The notes: a model not told the origin generated them from the letters alone. Counted from the first letter of the stretch, positions 9,569-21,757 are shown. The stretch: DNA of 64,000 bases from Verrucomicrobiota bacterium (GCA_039192515.1 JBCCXA010000015.1:20876-84875); one strand, 5' to 3'. Numbers and translations: made by a program.

Positions 9569-11707
9569 ATGTCGCGACAGAAAAAACTCTCCGAGGCGGT
9601 TGTCAAACTTCTAAGCCAGCCCAGATACCAGCCACTCGACAAAAATCAAATAGCAGGAAAGCTCAAAGTGGCTTCTGACCACCGTAGAGATCTTCGAAAG
9701 GCTTTGCGCGATTTAGAGGAAGAGGGGGAAATCGCAAAAGTGCGTAAGAACTGCTGGGTCTTGGCTCAACAGGTTGATCTGATCACTGGTGTCTTAAGTT
9801 TTAGTCACAAGGGCTATGCCTTTTTGATCCCCGAGAAAGGGGGCGATGATTATTACATTGCCGCAGAGGATACTGGAGTGGCTATGCACCAAGACCTCGT
9901 GACAGCTCGCCTGAAGATAAAGTCCAAAGGCCGCTATGTTAAAGAGGACTCCAAGCGCGAAGCGGAGGTGATTAGGGTGCTTAAGAGAAGGCGTCATACC
10001 ATAGTTGGGACTTTAGATAAGGCTGGTAGCTTTTGGATTGTGACTCCAGATGATTCACGCATGGTACATGATTTTTATGTTCCAGAGCCGAAGACTGGAG
10101 ATCAAGCGATAGCCAACCCAGGTGATAAGGTGGTGGTAGAAATGACTGAATGGCAAAATCGTCATGTCAACCCAGAAGGTGTCATCATAGAAAGGCTAGG
10201 CAAAGCAGGTGACCCTACCATTGATTTTATTTCCATCGTGAAAAAATATGATCTGGCAACTGAATTTGATTCATTGGCTTTAGCTGAGCTAGCCCAATTT
10301 GCTCATCCGGAAGGAGATGCTCCTTTTCCTAAGGGCAAAGATAGACTGGATCTAAGAAAAGATTTTGTCGTTACCATAGACCCTGACGATGCGAAAGATT
10401 TTGATGACGCTATTTCGATCAATAAACTGGTAGGCGGGAAAGTTGAGGTTGGCATCCACATCGCGGATGTAGCTCACTATGTGAGAGTAAAGTCAACGCT
10501 GGATAAGGAGGCAAAGTCTCGAGGAAATAGTGTTTACCTTCCTGGCAAGGTCATTCCTATGTTGCCTGAGGAGCTCTCCAATGGTTTATGCTCGTTAAAG
10601 CCAAAAGTGGATCGCTTGGCCTTCTCTGCTTTTATTACCCTGAGTGCTAGAGGGAAAATGACGAAGATGCGCTTCGCGAAGAGTGTGATTCATTCCAACC
10701 ACCGCCTTACCTACCAAGAAGCTCTCACTCGCCTTCAACGAAAACCAAAGGACAAGCTAGACAAGTTTTTGCACAAAGCTTGGAGTGTCGCCTCATTACT
10801 AAGGAAAAACCGTTTTGCCAATGGGGCGTTAGATTTAGAAATGCCTGAAGTAAAGGTTTATTGTGATAAGCATGGTAAGGTTAAAAAAATAGCAAAGATG
10901 GAGCATGATATTTCGCATCAGCTCATAGAAGAATTTATGCTCTTAGCCAATGAAGCGGTCGCCAGTGCACTTAAAAATAATCAGCAGCCTGCTATATACA
11001 GGGTACATGAAAAACCGGATCCTTCTAAACTAGCAGAATATCGAGAGCTCTTAGCGATTCATGGCGTGAAAGTAGGAGATCTTACAAAGGCAGGAGAGCT
11101 ACAAAAGGCTCTGCAAAAAATTGCGGAGCTTCCAGAGGCGCATAGTCTGCGTGTAGGGTTATTAAAATCACTGAAACGTGCGCACTATCGACCGGAACCA
11201 TTTGGACACTTTGGGTTGGCGAAAACGAATTACACCCACTTCACCTCTCCCATTCGTCGCTATTCGGATTTGGTGGTACACCGCGCTTTGGAGCGATATG
11301 TCAGAAAAAATAAGACAAGGGCTGTATCAGGGAAAGCCCTCAAAGATGTATCAGATCATCTTTCTTTTACCGAGAGGAATGCGGCGGAAGCCGAAAATGA
11401 ACTGACCAAAATCAAGAAACTCCAGTATTTTGCCGATCAACTAAAACGCAAGAAGCGTCACAAATATACGGCTCTTATTATGGAGGTGCTCAACTTTGGC
11501 ATAGTTATAGAGCTTTCAGATTTTTTGATGACAGGGCTCATTCATGTAAGTTCTATGAAAAATGACTTCTATCAATATGACCGCAGAAGAGGTCGCTTCA
11601 AAGGCCGGCGGCTTATGAACCAGTATGCGGCAGGTCAGAAAGTTTTAGTAGAAGTAGATAAGGTTGATATGCAAAAGCAACTCATCGACTTCAAGTTGGT
11701 GAAATAA
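9569..11707 (+). CDS. rnr: Ribonuclease R
   Basis: The domain order is an N-terminal winged-helix segment (about 1-65), cold-shock/OB domains, the RNB catalytic domain and a C-terminal S1 domain. The RNB signature IDPDDAKDFDDAIS carries the metal-binding aspartates; HFTSPIRRYSDLVVHR also belongs to this family. RNase R degrades structured RNA 3' to 5'. The frame is open back to a GTG at 9488, but the ATG at 9569 fits the usual family N-terminus better, giving 712 residues. The gene converges with pfkA, 32 bases away. Confidence 0.93.
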   Translation: MSRQKKLSEAVVKLLSQPRYQPLDKNQIAGKLKVASDHRRDLRKALRDLEEEGEIAKVRKNCWVLAQQVDLITGVLSFSHKGYAFLIPEKGGDDYYIAAEDTGVAMHQDLVTARLKIKSKGRYVKEDSKREAEVIRVLKRRRHTIVGTLDKAGSFWIVTPDDSRMVHDFYVPEPKTGDQAIANPGDKVVVEMTEWQNRHVNPEGVIIERLGKAGDPTIDFISIVKKYDLATEFDSLALAELAQFAHPEGDAPFPKGKDRLDLRKDFVVTIDPDDAKDFDDAISINKLVGGKVEVGIHIADVAHYVRVKSTLDKEAKSRGNSVYLPGKVIPMLPEELSNGLCSLKPKVDRLAFSAFITLSARGKMTKMRFAKSVIHSNHRLTYQEALTRLQRKPKDKLDKFLHKAWSVASLLRKNRFANGALDLEMPEVKVYCDKHGKVKKIAKMEHDISHQLIEEFMLLANEAVASALKNNQQPAIYRVHEKPDPSKLAEYRELLAIHGVKVGDLTKAGELQKALQKIAELPEAHSLRVGLLKSLKRAHYRPEPFGHFGLAKTNYTHFTSPIRRYSDLVVHRALERYVRKNKTRAVSGKALKDVSDHLSFTERNAAEAENELTKIKKLQYFADQLKRKKRHKYTALIMEVLNFGIVIELSDFLMTGLIHVSSMKNDFYQYDRRRGRFKGRRLMNQYAAGQKVLVEVDKVDMQKQLIDFKLVK

Positions 11708-11739
11708 ATCCAAATACAGAATTCGGGCAAATATAGTGA

Positions 11740-12849
11740 CTAATGAGCCTGAACTATTTCGAGATTATCACAGAAATTTATGCCCACTTCGCGACACATC
11801 CCTACCATTTGATTTTCAGGAGTGACTTTTTTAATTCTAGAGATTGCTTCCTGGAAATGGACATGTCCTACAATATAGTTTTGATAGCTAACCATATGCC
11901 CCCAGAGATCGTTGTTGACTAATTCGACAGCGCCAACTCCAAAACGTGTTCCTAAAATGCGGTCGAGTGAGGTAGGTGCTCCCCCTCTTTGTAAATGACC
12001 CAGGACTACACATCGGGTGTCTTTACCCGTAGTTGATCCAATATGATCCGCAACTCGCTGGCCAATTCCTCCTAACTTATGTTCACCTTGTGACCCGACA
12101 TCTTTCTTGACCACGACATCGGTATCCTTGGCGAACGCTCCTTCAGCTACCACTACCATAGAAGTTGTCAGATTTTCATTTTCGCGAGTGTTGATTACGT
12201 CTGTAATTTGTTCGAAGGAGAAAGGGAGTTCCGGGACGAGAATGATATCCGCACCTCCGGCCAAGCCCCCATGAAGGGCGATCCATCCAGCATAACGACC
12301 CATCACTTCAACTACCATGACACGTTTATGGCTGGTGGCGGTGGTTCTTAAGCGGTCTAGAGCATCGACTACGACACTCACGGCTGAGTCAAAACCAAAG
12401 GTGATGGCTGTAGCAGAAAGGTCATTATCAATCGTCTTGGGTACGCCGATGGCTTTCACTCCGTTTTGGTGCAGCTCATAAGCGGTCGTTAAAGAACCGT
12501 CTCCGCCTATAACAATGATTCCCTCGATATCCAGGTCTTTTAAAGTTTTTTTGGTTTGCTCGATGAGTTCAGGAGCCAGTGATAATTTGCCGCCTTTGCC
12601 AATCTTGGTAACGAAGTGACCGCGATTTGTGGTCCCTAATATGGTACCACCCAAGTGCATGATGTCATCGGTATCTCGGAGATTTAGCATGTCATAATTT
12701 GGCGGTTGTAACAGTCCCTCAAAGCCGTCTTTAAAACCAACAACCTCACGATCAATTTTCGCCCCTGCATGAACAACCGCACGAATGACTGCATTAAGTC
12801 CGGGACAGTCACCGCCGCATGTTAATACTCCTATTCTCTTTTGTGCCAT
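11740..12849 (-). CDS. pfkA: 6-phosphofructokinase, group III type
   Basis: The 369-residue protein carries GVLTCGGDCPGLN at the N-terminus, GGDGSLTTA, PKTIDNDL, and MVVEVMGRYAGWIA. It phosphorylates fructose-6-phosphate in glycolysis. The phosphoryl-donor signature is mixed: GGDGS (Gly at the position that is Asp in pyrophosphate enzymes) together with PKTIDND (Lys where classical ATP enzymes have Gly). In characterised group III actinobacterial enzymes this pair goes with ATP use, so ATP dependence is inferred. The gene stands alone, convergent with rnr and divergent from the VanZ-like gene. Confidence 0.9.
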   Translation of the reverse strand: MAQKRIGVLTCGGDCPGLNAVIRAVVHAGAKIDREVVGFKDGFEGLLQPPNYDMLNLRDTDDIMHLGGTILGTTNRGHFVTKIGKGGKLSLAPELIEQTKKTLKDLDIEGIIVIGGDGSLTTAYELHQNGVKAIGVPKTIDNDLSATAITFGFDSAVSVVVDALDRLRTTATSHKRVMVVEVMGRYAGWIALHGGLAGGADIILVPELPFSFEQITDVINTRENENLTTSMVVVAEGAFAKDTDVVVKKDVGSQGEHKLGGIGQRVADHIGSTTGKDTRCVVLGHLQRGGAPTSLDRILGTRFGVGAVELVNNDLWGHMVSYQNYIVGHVHFQEAISRIKKVTPENQMVGMCREVGINFCDNLEIVQAH

Positions 12850-12964
12850 GGGGAAGTACTAGAGGCTCTTAGTTTCCTAGCCAAGGTGATTTTTTAAATC
12901 CTCATCTTTTCAAAACACTATTTTGTGTTGTCATTTCAGCATGCTCCCGGCAACTTGCACAGAC

Positions 12965-15326
<2,362 letters not shown>

Positions 15327-15338
15327 TATCCACTGCTG

Positions 15339-15932
15339 ATGTTGATTGCTTTTTGGAAAAACTCGAGTGCAGGTTACCTAAAGGTCTTTTTCATAACATT
15401 AACCTGCTTGGTATTGTCGTTGGAGGTGCCGATCCATGCGCAGACTCATCATCCTAGTGCTCGAGAAGATGCCGCCATTGAGCGCGGGAAGATTCTTAGG
15501 ACGGCTGATCAAATAGATATTTTATGGAATAAAATAGAAAATCTTGAGAAAGAGGCCTCCTTTTTTAAGAAAAGAATCCAAAGTCTTGAAGAACAAAACC
15601 GCTTATTGGAAAAACAATTAGCCATTCAACAGAAGGATGCGCAACAGAATAGAAAAGCTTTGTTAAAAGAAGTTGCTTCTATCATCGAAGATTCGCAAAA
15701 GAATGGCGTGGGTTCATCTATGGCATCTCGGTCTACAACAGAAAACACATCCGCTATACCCGAAAAGGGCTATGAGCATGTGGTTGCTAAGGGAGAGAGT
15801 TTATGGGGAATTTCAAGAAATTATACCAATCAAGGAATTAAAGTTACTGTTGAAGATATCCGCTTGGCAAATCAGTTGGCCAAAGGTCAAATTATTCGCG
15901 AAGGCCAAAAATTATTTATACCAATTAAGTAG
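15339..15932 (+). CDS. Secreted coiled-coil protein with C-terminal LysM domain
   Basis: The protein begins with a hydrophobic signal sequence (about 14-34, ending near IHAQ). A coiled coil of about 60 residues (55-115), a Ser/Thr linker and a LysM domain from about 147 (HVVAKGESLWGISRNY ... GQIIREGQKLFIP) follow. LysM binds peptidoglycan glycan chains, so the protein probably sits in the periplasm on the cell wall. It follows ligA by 12 bases and precedes a double GYF_2 protein by 9, suggesting one transcript. The exact role is unknown. Confidence 0.8.
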   Translation: MLIAFWKNSSAGYLKVFFITLTCLVLSLEVPIHAQTHHPSAREDAAIERGKILRTADQIDILWNKIENLEKEASFFKKRIQSLEEQNRLLEKQLAIQQKDAQQNRKALLKEVASIIEDSQKNGVGSSMASRSTTENTSAIPEKGYEHVVAKGESLWGISRNYTNQGIKVTVEDIRLANQLAKGQIIREGQKLFIPIK

Positions 15933-15941
15933 AACCTAGGT

Positions 15942-16508
15942 ATGGGGAAAAAAGACGCTAGATACCTGCTCAAGAAAACAGAGGATGGAAATACAATTGG
16001 TCCACTTACCAAGGAGGGTCTTAAAGAACTGGCTCAATCTGCCAGAGTCGCCCCGGATGATGAAGTAGCGCTGACAACGAAGCAAAATATCTGGCAGCCT
16101 GCGCCCAATGTGGATTTTTTAGAAATGAATTGGCTTGTGCCCAGGGGTGAAAACTCCACTGGCTATGGTCCTACTACGCTAGGCACCTTACACGAATTCC
16201 TAATTGCTGGTGAAATTACGGCAGAGCACTTGGTAGAACATAAGAAAACCGGCCAGAAAAAGAAAATTATTGAATTAGTCGAAGTGCTCACAGACAAGCA
16301 AATTAAGGTCAGAAACGAAGCTAAAGAAAGTAATCCCCCAACACTAAAAAATAACGATGCCGCGCATGCAGTAGAAGAAGTTTTGGAAACGGCACGCCAA
16401 TTAAGAATTCGCCAACTAGCACACGACTTGGATGATCTTACTAAAAAACATGATGCCCTTTTGCAAAAATTTCGAAAACTCTCTGTTCAGCTTGCCCAAA
16501 AGAAGTAG
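15942..16508 (+). CDS. Protein with two GYF_2 (DUF4339)-like domains
   Basis: Two repeats of the GYF_2 pattern are visible: residues 7-50 (YLLKKTEDGNTIGPLTKEGL) and 62-105 (WLVPRGENSTGYGPTTLGTL). A charged linker and a C-terminal coiled coil rich in Leu, Lys and Gln (about 140-185) follow. GYF_2 modules are thought to bind peptide segments and are common in PVC bacteria. There is no signal peptide. It is the last gene of the apparent vanZ-ligA-LysM run. Confidence 0.65.
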   Translation: MGKKDARYLLKKTEDGNTIGPLTKEGLKELAQSARVAPDDEVALTTKQNIWQPAPNVDFLEMNWLVPRGENSTGYGPTTLGTLHEFLIAGEITAEHLVEHKKTGQKKKIIELVEVLTDKQIKVRNEAKESNPPTLKNNDAAHAVEEVLETARQLRIRQLAHDLDDLTKKHDALLQKFRKLSVQLAQKK

Positions 16509-16511
16509 TTT

Positions 16512-16525
16512 AAGCCAGTTGGCTT
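16512..16525 (+). terminator. Weak hairpin after the ligA run
   Basis: An AAGCC-AGTT-GGCTT stem-loop lies three bases after the stop codon of the GYF_2 gene and is followed by TATTC. The position suits a transcription end. The stem is only five pairs and the U-tract is poor, so this is tentative. Confidence 0.3.
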
Positions 16526-17213
16526 TATTCACCAACCTGATAAGATAAATAGCAGAGGATGAAGAATTTCTGAGGAGGCTTTTGGATCATCGTCTGATTC
16601 AATAATCCGAGAAGCTTTTCATTTTGCTCACTCCGTCGAATGTTAGCTTCTCATACACTCTCACATCTGCGTCTCATATTTTATAGGGTCTCGCTTTATT
16701 CTCAGTTCAATCTGCTTGGAGTATTTATCAACAGGCTTCAGCCCGAACCCTTAAATTTAGCAGGCATTCTTATATAGATGTTCTGCTTGTTCACAATATC
16801 AGTTCGGAATAGCAAGGGTAATGATTTGATTTCTTTCCGTCATCCTCTGACTCCTCCCTACTGTCATCTCGCACGACTCCCCCCATACCGTCATCCCACG
16901 ACTTGATCGGGGGATTCAGTATTCATGGGCTGTGGCCTTAGATTGAAAGTTAAAGGCATTGCCTATGCTTAGCAGTATGAAACTCCGCAAAAGCTATGGT
17001 AGGCTGTCCGCGTTAGCTTACAAAGGAGATAAATATTGCTCTAAGTGTTTTAATTTATGAGTGTATTCGAGTCTTAATCCACTTATATGCATAGTCCGTT
17101 TTTAGAGGTCCATATTCTTGAAATGTTAGTAAATTTTGAGCTTTAAGCTTCAAGATAAAGAATTCGAGGCCGATATTTCATTACGGCCACTAATTTTTTA
17201 AATAAGGAATAAT
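16526..17213. other. Long gene-free stretch with GTCATC-type repeats
   Basis: No convincing gene is visible in about 690 bases. Positions 16840-16925 hold three degenerate units beginning GTCATC. The best is CCGTCATCCCACGACTTGAT followed by CGGGGGATTCA, an imperfect palindrome (TCCC.CGA ... TCG.GGGA). Units of this kind are known as dispersed intergenic elements in several bacterial groups. A 27-codon frame near 16979-17062 ending CSKCFNL is seen but not supported. The last 60 bases should hold the promoter of the chemoreceptor gene, though no clear boxes are visible. Confidence 0.5.
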
Positions 17214-19259
17214 ATGGTGCTATCAAAATTGACTATAGGAAACCGCTTGTCAATAGGTTTTGCTACTTTACTAATGCTAATGTTAATAGTGGGCGGTGTT
17301 TGCTACGCTATTATGTCTCAAGCAACTGGGCTATCTACCATTGTAAGTGAAGAATGTGGTGAGGCTCTAGAGATTGCAGAAGAAGTCCTTACTAGCTGGA
17401 CAGAGGCAAGAGCCAACGTTGAAAAATATATCATTACAGGACAAGATAAATTTCGTGAAAAGGCCGATACTTACCTAGTTGAGGTGAAAAAAGGAGTGGA
17501 TCACGGTATAGCAGCAGTTAACAAATTTACCCACCTGCCTAAGGTTCGGAAAGATATTGAGATTATGGATAATTCTTTCCGTAGATTTTCGGATGAATAT
17601 CAAAAAATTATTCAAGTAATAGATAAGAAAAATAAATCGCAAACAGGCTTTGCAAAAACCGAGAAGCTATTTGTTGAGGACCTCGAAGCATTTATTTCCT
17701 ATGAGAGAGGATTATTAACGTCTAATTATGAGACCTTAGCTAGTAGTGAGTTAGCACGTATTATGGGGCTCATTAGCTCAACGGCTTTGCTGGAAAAAGA
17801 GGCCGCTTCGATATATGCAATGGCTATACATGCCGAGCTCACTCATAATGTTAAGGAACTAGATGAGGCTGCCAATTCCTTTGTTAAAGTTGAAAGAGGC
17901 TTTAAAGAGCTAGAGTCAGGTGTTCAGACTGCCAAAGGAAAGGAGCTTCTAGGGGTCGCTAAGCAACATATGAATGACTACAAAGAGTCACTCTATACAC
18001 TTGATAAACTGATTCATGAGTTGTATGCGCTAGAAGACAGTATCACGCAGATCGAAATAGAGTTCACCAATGCTGCTATTGCTATGGAAAAGGATTCTAT
18101 AGATGTGACTCACAAAACGATAGAGGAGGAGCACCAACTTCTAAGTGTTGGCAAAAACACTGTAGTATTTGGACTGATAATTTCGGTTGTCATAGGCATC
18201 GTATGTTGTTTGCTGATATCTCGCAGTGTCACCGGTCCAATTAAAAAACTTATAGGCTCCTTGAGAGACGCATCAGAAACTACTGCGTCTGCCGCGAGAG
18301 AACTAACTAGCTCTAGCACGACTTTAGCGGATCAATCCAGTCAGCAAGCAGCATCTTTAGAGGAGACAAGCGCCTCCGTTGAGGAGATGTCAAGTATTAC
18401 AAAATGTAATGCTGAAACATGCGTTAAATCCAAGACACTTTCCGCCCAAGCAGTAGCTGCTGCTCAAAACGGCCTAGATGGCATGGGTAAACTCAATCAG
18501 GGCGTAGCCACCATCAAGGAATCTACAGAAAAGATGAACTCTGCTATGGACTCGATTAAGGAAGCCAGCGGGTCTATCTCAAAAGTGATTAAAACAATAG
18601 ATGAAATAGCCTTTCAAACAAATATCCTTGCCTTAAATGCAGCAGTAGAAGCGGCTCGCGCCGGTGATGCGGGGTTGGGGTTCGCGGTAGTGGCAGATGA
18701 AGTACGGGGGCTTGCTCAGCGGAGTGCGGAAGCGGCCAAAGAAACCGCTTTGCTCATTGAAGACTCCATCGAAAAAAGTGATAGAGGGCAAGAGGTTTGC
18801 ATTCTGGTAAATCAAAATTTGCAGACCATTGCTGATAATTCTTCAAAAGTCAGCAAGGACTTGGATGAAATCTCTAGCAAAGTTAAGGAATCAAATGAGT
18901 CAACCTCACAAATTACGGATGCTTCCCGCGAACAAGAGGCAGGTATATCACAGTTAAATAATGCAATTACTGAGATCGATTCATCTACTCAACAAAATGC
19001 TGCTAGTGCTGAAGAAACCGCTAGTTCTGCTAATGTGCTTCAGGAACAAGCAAGAGAACTAAAGACTATTATTGCAGAATTAGAGGCTTTAGTTACAAAG
19101 TCAGGAGTAAGACTAGAACAGGGCCATTCCTCCTCTTTGAATACTCAAAATGGGGAACCATCTAATGATGGAAAATCTCTCAGCCTTCCTTCTACCCAAA
19201 GTCGACAAGTTACTCCTATCGCTGCCGGCTCCCAACTGGATGATTCAGAATTCTTCTAG
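17214..19259 (+). CDS. Methyl-accepting chemotaxis protein
   Basis: This 681-residue chemoreceptor has a first transmembrane helix at about 14-36 and a long all-helical sensor (about 40-315) of four-helix/HBM type. A second helix at about 318-338, a HAMP segment starting [11 protein letters not shown], and the cytoplasmic signalling hairpin follow. The highly conserved tip is [19 protein letters not shown] continuing through [13 protein letters not shown]. There is no C-terminal CheR-docking pentapeptide. An AAGGA box precedes the ATG. No che genes lie in the window, so it is an orphan receptor here; the ligand is unknown. Confidence 0.93.
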   Translation: MVLSKLTIGNRLSIGFATLLMLMLIVGGVCYAIMSQATGLSTIVSEECGEALEIAEEVLTSWTEARANVEKYIITGQDKFREKADTYLVEVKKGVDHGIAAVNKFTHLPKVRKDIEIMDNSFRRFSDEYQKIIQVIDKKNKSQTGFAKTEKLFVEDLEAFISYERGLLTSNYETLASSELARIMGLISSTALLEKEAASIYAMAIHAELTHNVKELDEAANSFVKVERGFKELESGVQTAKGKELLGVAKQHMNDYKESLYTLDKLIHELYALEDSITQIEIEFTNAAIAMEKDSIDVTHKTIEEEHQLLSVGKNTVVFGLIISVVIGIVCCLLISRSVTGPIKKLIGSLRDASETTASAARELTSSSTTLADQSSQQAASLEETSASVEEMSSITKCNAETCVKSKTLSAQAVAAAQNGLDGMGKLNQGVATIKESTEKMNSAMDSIKEASGSISKVIKTIDEIAFQTNILALNAAVEAARAGDAGLGFAVVADEVRGLAQRSAEAAKETALLIEDSIEKSDRGQEVCILVNQNLQTIADNSSKVSKDLDEISSKVKESNESTSQITDASREQEAGISQLNNAITEIDSSTQQNAASAEETASSANVLQEQARELKTIIAELEALVTKSGVRLEQGHSSSLNTQNGEPSNDGKSLSLPSTQSRQVTPIAAGSQLDDSEFF

Positions 19260-19406
19260 CACAGGCACAATCGCATCTGCCGTCATAAATTAATTTCCTT
19301 CAATATAATCCACCAAAATTAGGATTACCCCTGTGCCTTTAATCTATAATGGATCGTTTTTATCTCTCATTCGGGCTAGGAAAATGTGGCGGTTTCAAAA
19401 ATCCTG

Positions 19407-19844
19407 TTATTGGTTTTTTCGAAAGTTATTGAGGTCATCTTGCAGCATAATCCATGGATCAGCGGCAAATGTTTTAAAGTCCGCTTCATTGCGGTGTCCA
19501 ACATAGGGAATCCATAGAATCTCATTGGAAGCATTTCGCCAGGTAAGCATCCAGGCTATTCCTCCTGTCCCAGGAGTTGCCTTAAATTTTGCCAGATAGT
19601 CCGTCTACCAGTTTGCATTATCCGTCCTTTCTAAACCTTTATTTTGACTGCACTCAGTAAGTGCGGCGACTTCGTTATATCTTTTCGCAATACCCGCAAT
19701 AATTGGAGAGTGGATAGTTGAGGGCTCCAAGATGCCATAACCGTCGAAGCCTATAACATCCATGTATTCCATCCCAGGAAAGCATTCATGATTTAGATAG
19801 GCATCTTGAGTGTAAGAGGATTGCCGGTATGGCTTAGGAAAAGC
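19407..19844 (-). pseudogene. GH26 beta-mannanase remnant
   Basis: On the minus strand a frame encodes the C-terminal third of a GH26 enzyme: ECFPGMEYMDVIGFDGYG, AALTECSQNKG, GIAWMLTWRNASNEILWIP and a DFKTFAADPW tail. An in-frame TAG at 19605-19607 interrupts it, and the frame runs into a stop just upstream of 19845. The N-terminal catalytic half is missing, so only a dead fragment remains. GH26 enzymes hydrolyse beta-mannans. The neighbouring aquaporin gene is also broken, marking a decaying stretch. Confidence 0.75.
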
Positions 19845-19882
19845 TCAGCACATTAAAAATTATCAACCTTTGCATGGTGTGA

Positions 19883-20284
19883 TCATTTATTCATGGTGAT
19901 CTTTGCACGGTCTCCTATATCAACACGAACAGGTACATCATACTGATTCAAAAAATAGGCCTCCTTAGGTGTTTTAGTGCCATTTCGAAGAAATAGCCCC
20001 CCTTCAGTTAGCCGAGAATAAAAACTATCTCGCACCGCTATTTTATTAGGCGCTTGGTAGTAATAGCCATTAGAATCCTCGTAGGTTGCAACATATTTGC
20101 CCGCAGGTAACTGAACCTTAACTGTTAGAACTCCATCTCCCCACTTAAAAGGCTCATGCACTGTAATGGATTTGTAAGGAGGTGTTGAAGTTAGACCTTG
20201 AACTGTTGCACAACCCACCATGATTAAACTTGCACTAAGTAGACAGGCTAATAATCGCAATATATTTTTTGTTTCTTTTGTCAT
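19883..20284 (-). CDS. Small lipoprotein, unrecognised
   Basis: The 133-residue protein has a lipoprotein signal: a basic start, a hydrophobic core, and the lipobox-like sequence IMVGCA with Cys at about residue 25. The mature part of about 108 residues looks beta-rich (GDGVLTVKVQLPAGKYVATY) and ends in RAKITMNK. It is probably anchored in the inner or outer membrane. No family is recognised. It lies between two pseudogenes but is itself intact. Confidence 0.65.
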   Translation of the reverse strand: MTKETKNILRLLACLLSASLIMVGCATVQGLTSTPPYKSITVHEPFKWGDGVLTVKVQLPAGKYVATYEDSNGYYYQAPNKIAVRDSFYSRLTEGGLFLRNGTKTPKEAYFLNQYDVPVRVDIGDRAKITMNK

Positions 20285-20387
20285 AAATTTATACGAAGGC
20301 TTGAAAGTAGAATAGCCATAGTATTAGGTTATCTAGAATATTTAATCAAATATAATAGTATCCCTCAATGAACTCGTAAGGCCTTTT

Positions 20388-21072
20388 CTATTCCTCCTTA
20401 CTAGAAACAACATGATGGTAGAGCAAAGAACAAAAGAGTCCACCTCCAAGGGGTCCTGCCCAGTAAACCCACATCTGCCGTAGTTGTTCTGGATCTCCAC
20501 CAATGATTGCCGTTCCAAAATGACGCGCTGGATTCATCGCGACCCCCGTCAAGGGACCTCCTGCAAGAATACCCATGACGACGCGACGGCAAGGCCTATG
20601 TAAATAGCAACGGGCTTGGGCCCTCTAGGATCTACGGCCAAACCCCAGATAACATAAAGCAAGAAGAAGGTCGTAATCATTTCCAACAAAATGACCTGCC
20701 AGAGACTTATTGTTTCAGGATTATACGTGGGCGTTCCCTGGGCGATCACGTTTCTATCGACAAAGACTAGCAGTAGCAGCCCAGCCACCAAGCCCGCCAA
20801 ACATTGGATAATGATGTATAAAATCGCCTTTAGGACGGTCATTTTCTGAGTGATAAGCAAACCTATGGTTATAACAGGATTAAATTGTGCGCCACTCACC
20901 TTCATGGTTGCATTAGCGAATGTTGCAACCATAACTCCATGCGCTAAGGCAATTCCAATCAGGGCGCCCGGTTGCTAGGCTAAATGCTCGACGGCTAAAA
21001 CTCCCCCAAAACACAAGGCAAACGTCCCCGCAAACTCAGCAACCAGTTCTCTGACTAAAGATCTGCTCATAC
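20388..21072 (-). pseudogene. Aquaporin/glycerol-facilitator (MIP) pseudogene
   Basis: The reading frame starts at the ATG 21070-21072 (MSRSLVRELVAEFAGTFALC), a normal MIP N-terminus, but has an in-frame TAG after about 31 codons (LAVEHLA-stop-QPGALIGIALAHG). It then continues through the first half-helix motif SGAQFNPV. Near 20580 a single-base loss shifts the frame: GLAVAS is followed in another frame by GILAGGPLTGVAMNPARHFG, containing the second NPA motif. With both lesions the channel cannot be made intact. Sequencing error at both sites is possible but less likely than decay. Confidence 0.85.
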
Positions 21073-21145
21073 CGACGGTACTTAAAGGGCAGGCGGATGT
21101 TCGAAAAGTAATTTTCGTGGTTAACTAAATGAGTTCCACAGGGGT

Positions 21146-21604
21146 CTATCTTGTGATGTCACCCTGACCGAGAACACGGAAACCAGCCTTACCCAAAGCT
21201 TGTTCGGCAACATCAGCATCTTCTAAATTGATTGCTAGCGCAGAACAGCTACTTGGACGGCTAATAAATGCATACATGTAATGGATATTTATTTCCGCCT
21301 CAAGAAGGGAAGCCAAAACATTCGGCACCTGGGTCATCGCATCGAACTCAACAGCCAAAACTTTAGTCTCTGCATAGGGTATTAAGTGCTCCTCAAACAT
21401 GGCTCGAGCCTTATCAGGATCATCCAAAATAAGGCGAATAATGGAGCTATCGGTTGTATCCAAGACTGTTACCGCTACGATGGTAATGCCGGTTTCCTTA
21501 AACATCTTAAAGATCTCCAGTAGGCGGCCCAAACGATTCTCGGTAAAAACGGAAAACTGGACAACGGGATCCTTGCGCTTACGCGACACTTCTCTTTCAA
21601 TCAC
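21146..21604 (-). CDS. Tandem ACT-domain protein
   Basis: The 152-residue protein is essentially two ACT-type ferredoxin-like units: one from VVQFSVFTENRLGRLLEIF (about 14-75), the second from TKVLAVEFDAMTQVPNVLASL (about 80-150). Stand-alone ACT proteins usually sense amino acids, but the ligand is not predictable. The annotated start is a GTG at 21604; another GTG at 21589 gives MSRKRKDP and is equally plausible. A 16-base palindrome lies directly upstream and may regulate it. Confidence 0.75.
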   Translation of the reverse strand: MIEREVSRKRKDPVVQFSVFTENRLGRLLEIFKMFKETGITIVAVTVLDTTDSSIIRLILDDPDKARAMFEEHLIPYAETKVLAVEFDAMTQVPNVLASLLEAEINIHYMYAFISRPSSCSALAINLEDADVAEQALGKAGFRVLGQGDITR

Positions 21605-21622
21605 CCTTGGAGAATAAATGCA

Positions 21623-21638
21623 TGCATTTGAAAATGCA
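21623..21638. promoter_or_regulatory. Palindrome upstream of the ACT gene
   Basis: TGCATTT-GA-AAATGCA is a perfect 7-base inverted repeat about 18 bases upstream of the ACT-domain start. It could be an operator. No regulator gene is next to it and no promoter boxes are clear, so this rests only on symmetry and position. Confidence 0.3.
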
Positions 21639-21704
21639 CCACTTTTTCTAGGATCTATTCAGGAATTCTGAAGAGCAAATGGCTGCCCCTGAGCTACTGG
21701 GTTC

Positions 21705-21731
21705 GTGCTCTGTTTGTCTTAAACAGAGCAC
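21705..21731. terminator. Strong stem-loop between the barrel gene and the ACT gene
   Basis: GTGCTCTGTTT-gtctt-AAACAGAGCAC forms a perfect 11-pair stem with a five-base loop. It lies 27 bases downstream of the stop of the minus-strand beta-barrel gene, a typical place for a transcript end. There is no U-tract on the minus strand, so it may stabilise a 3' end or act with other factors rather than be a classical intrinsic terminator. Confidence 0.5.
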
Positions 21732-21757
21732 TGCATGCTAAAAGCTAAATGGTGATA

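Noticed and set aside
15673..15939. Second frame inside the LysM gene
   Set aside because: It is a shadow of the LysM gene in another frame, without domain or signal features.
16979..17062. 27-codon frame ending CSKCFNL
   Set aside because: Very short, without a ribosome binding site, in a gene-free repeat-bearing stretch.
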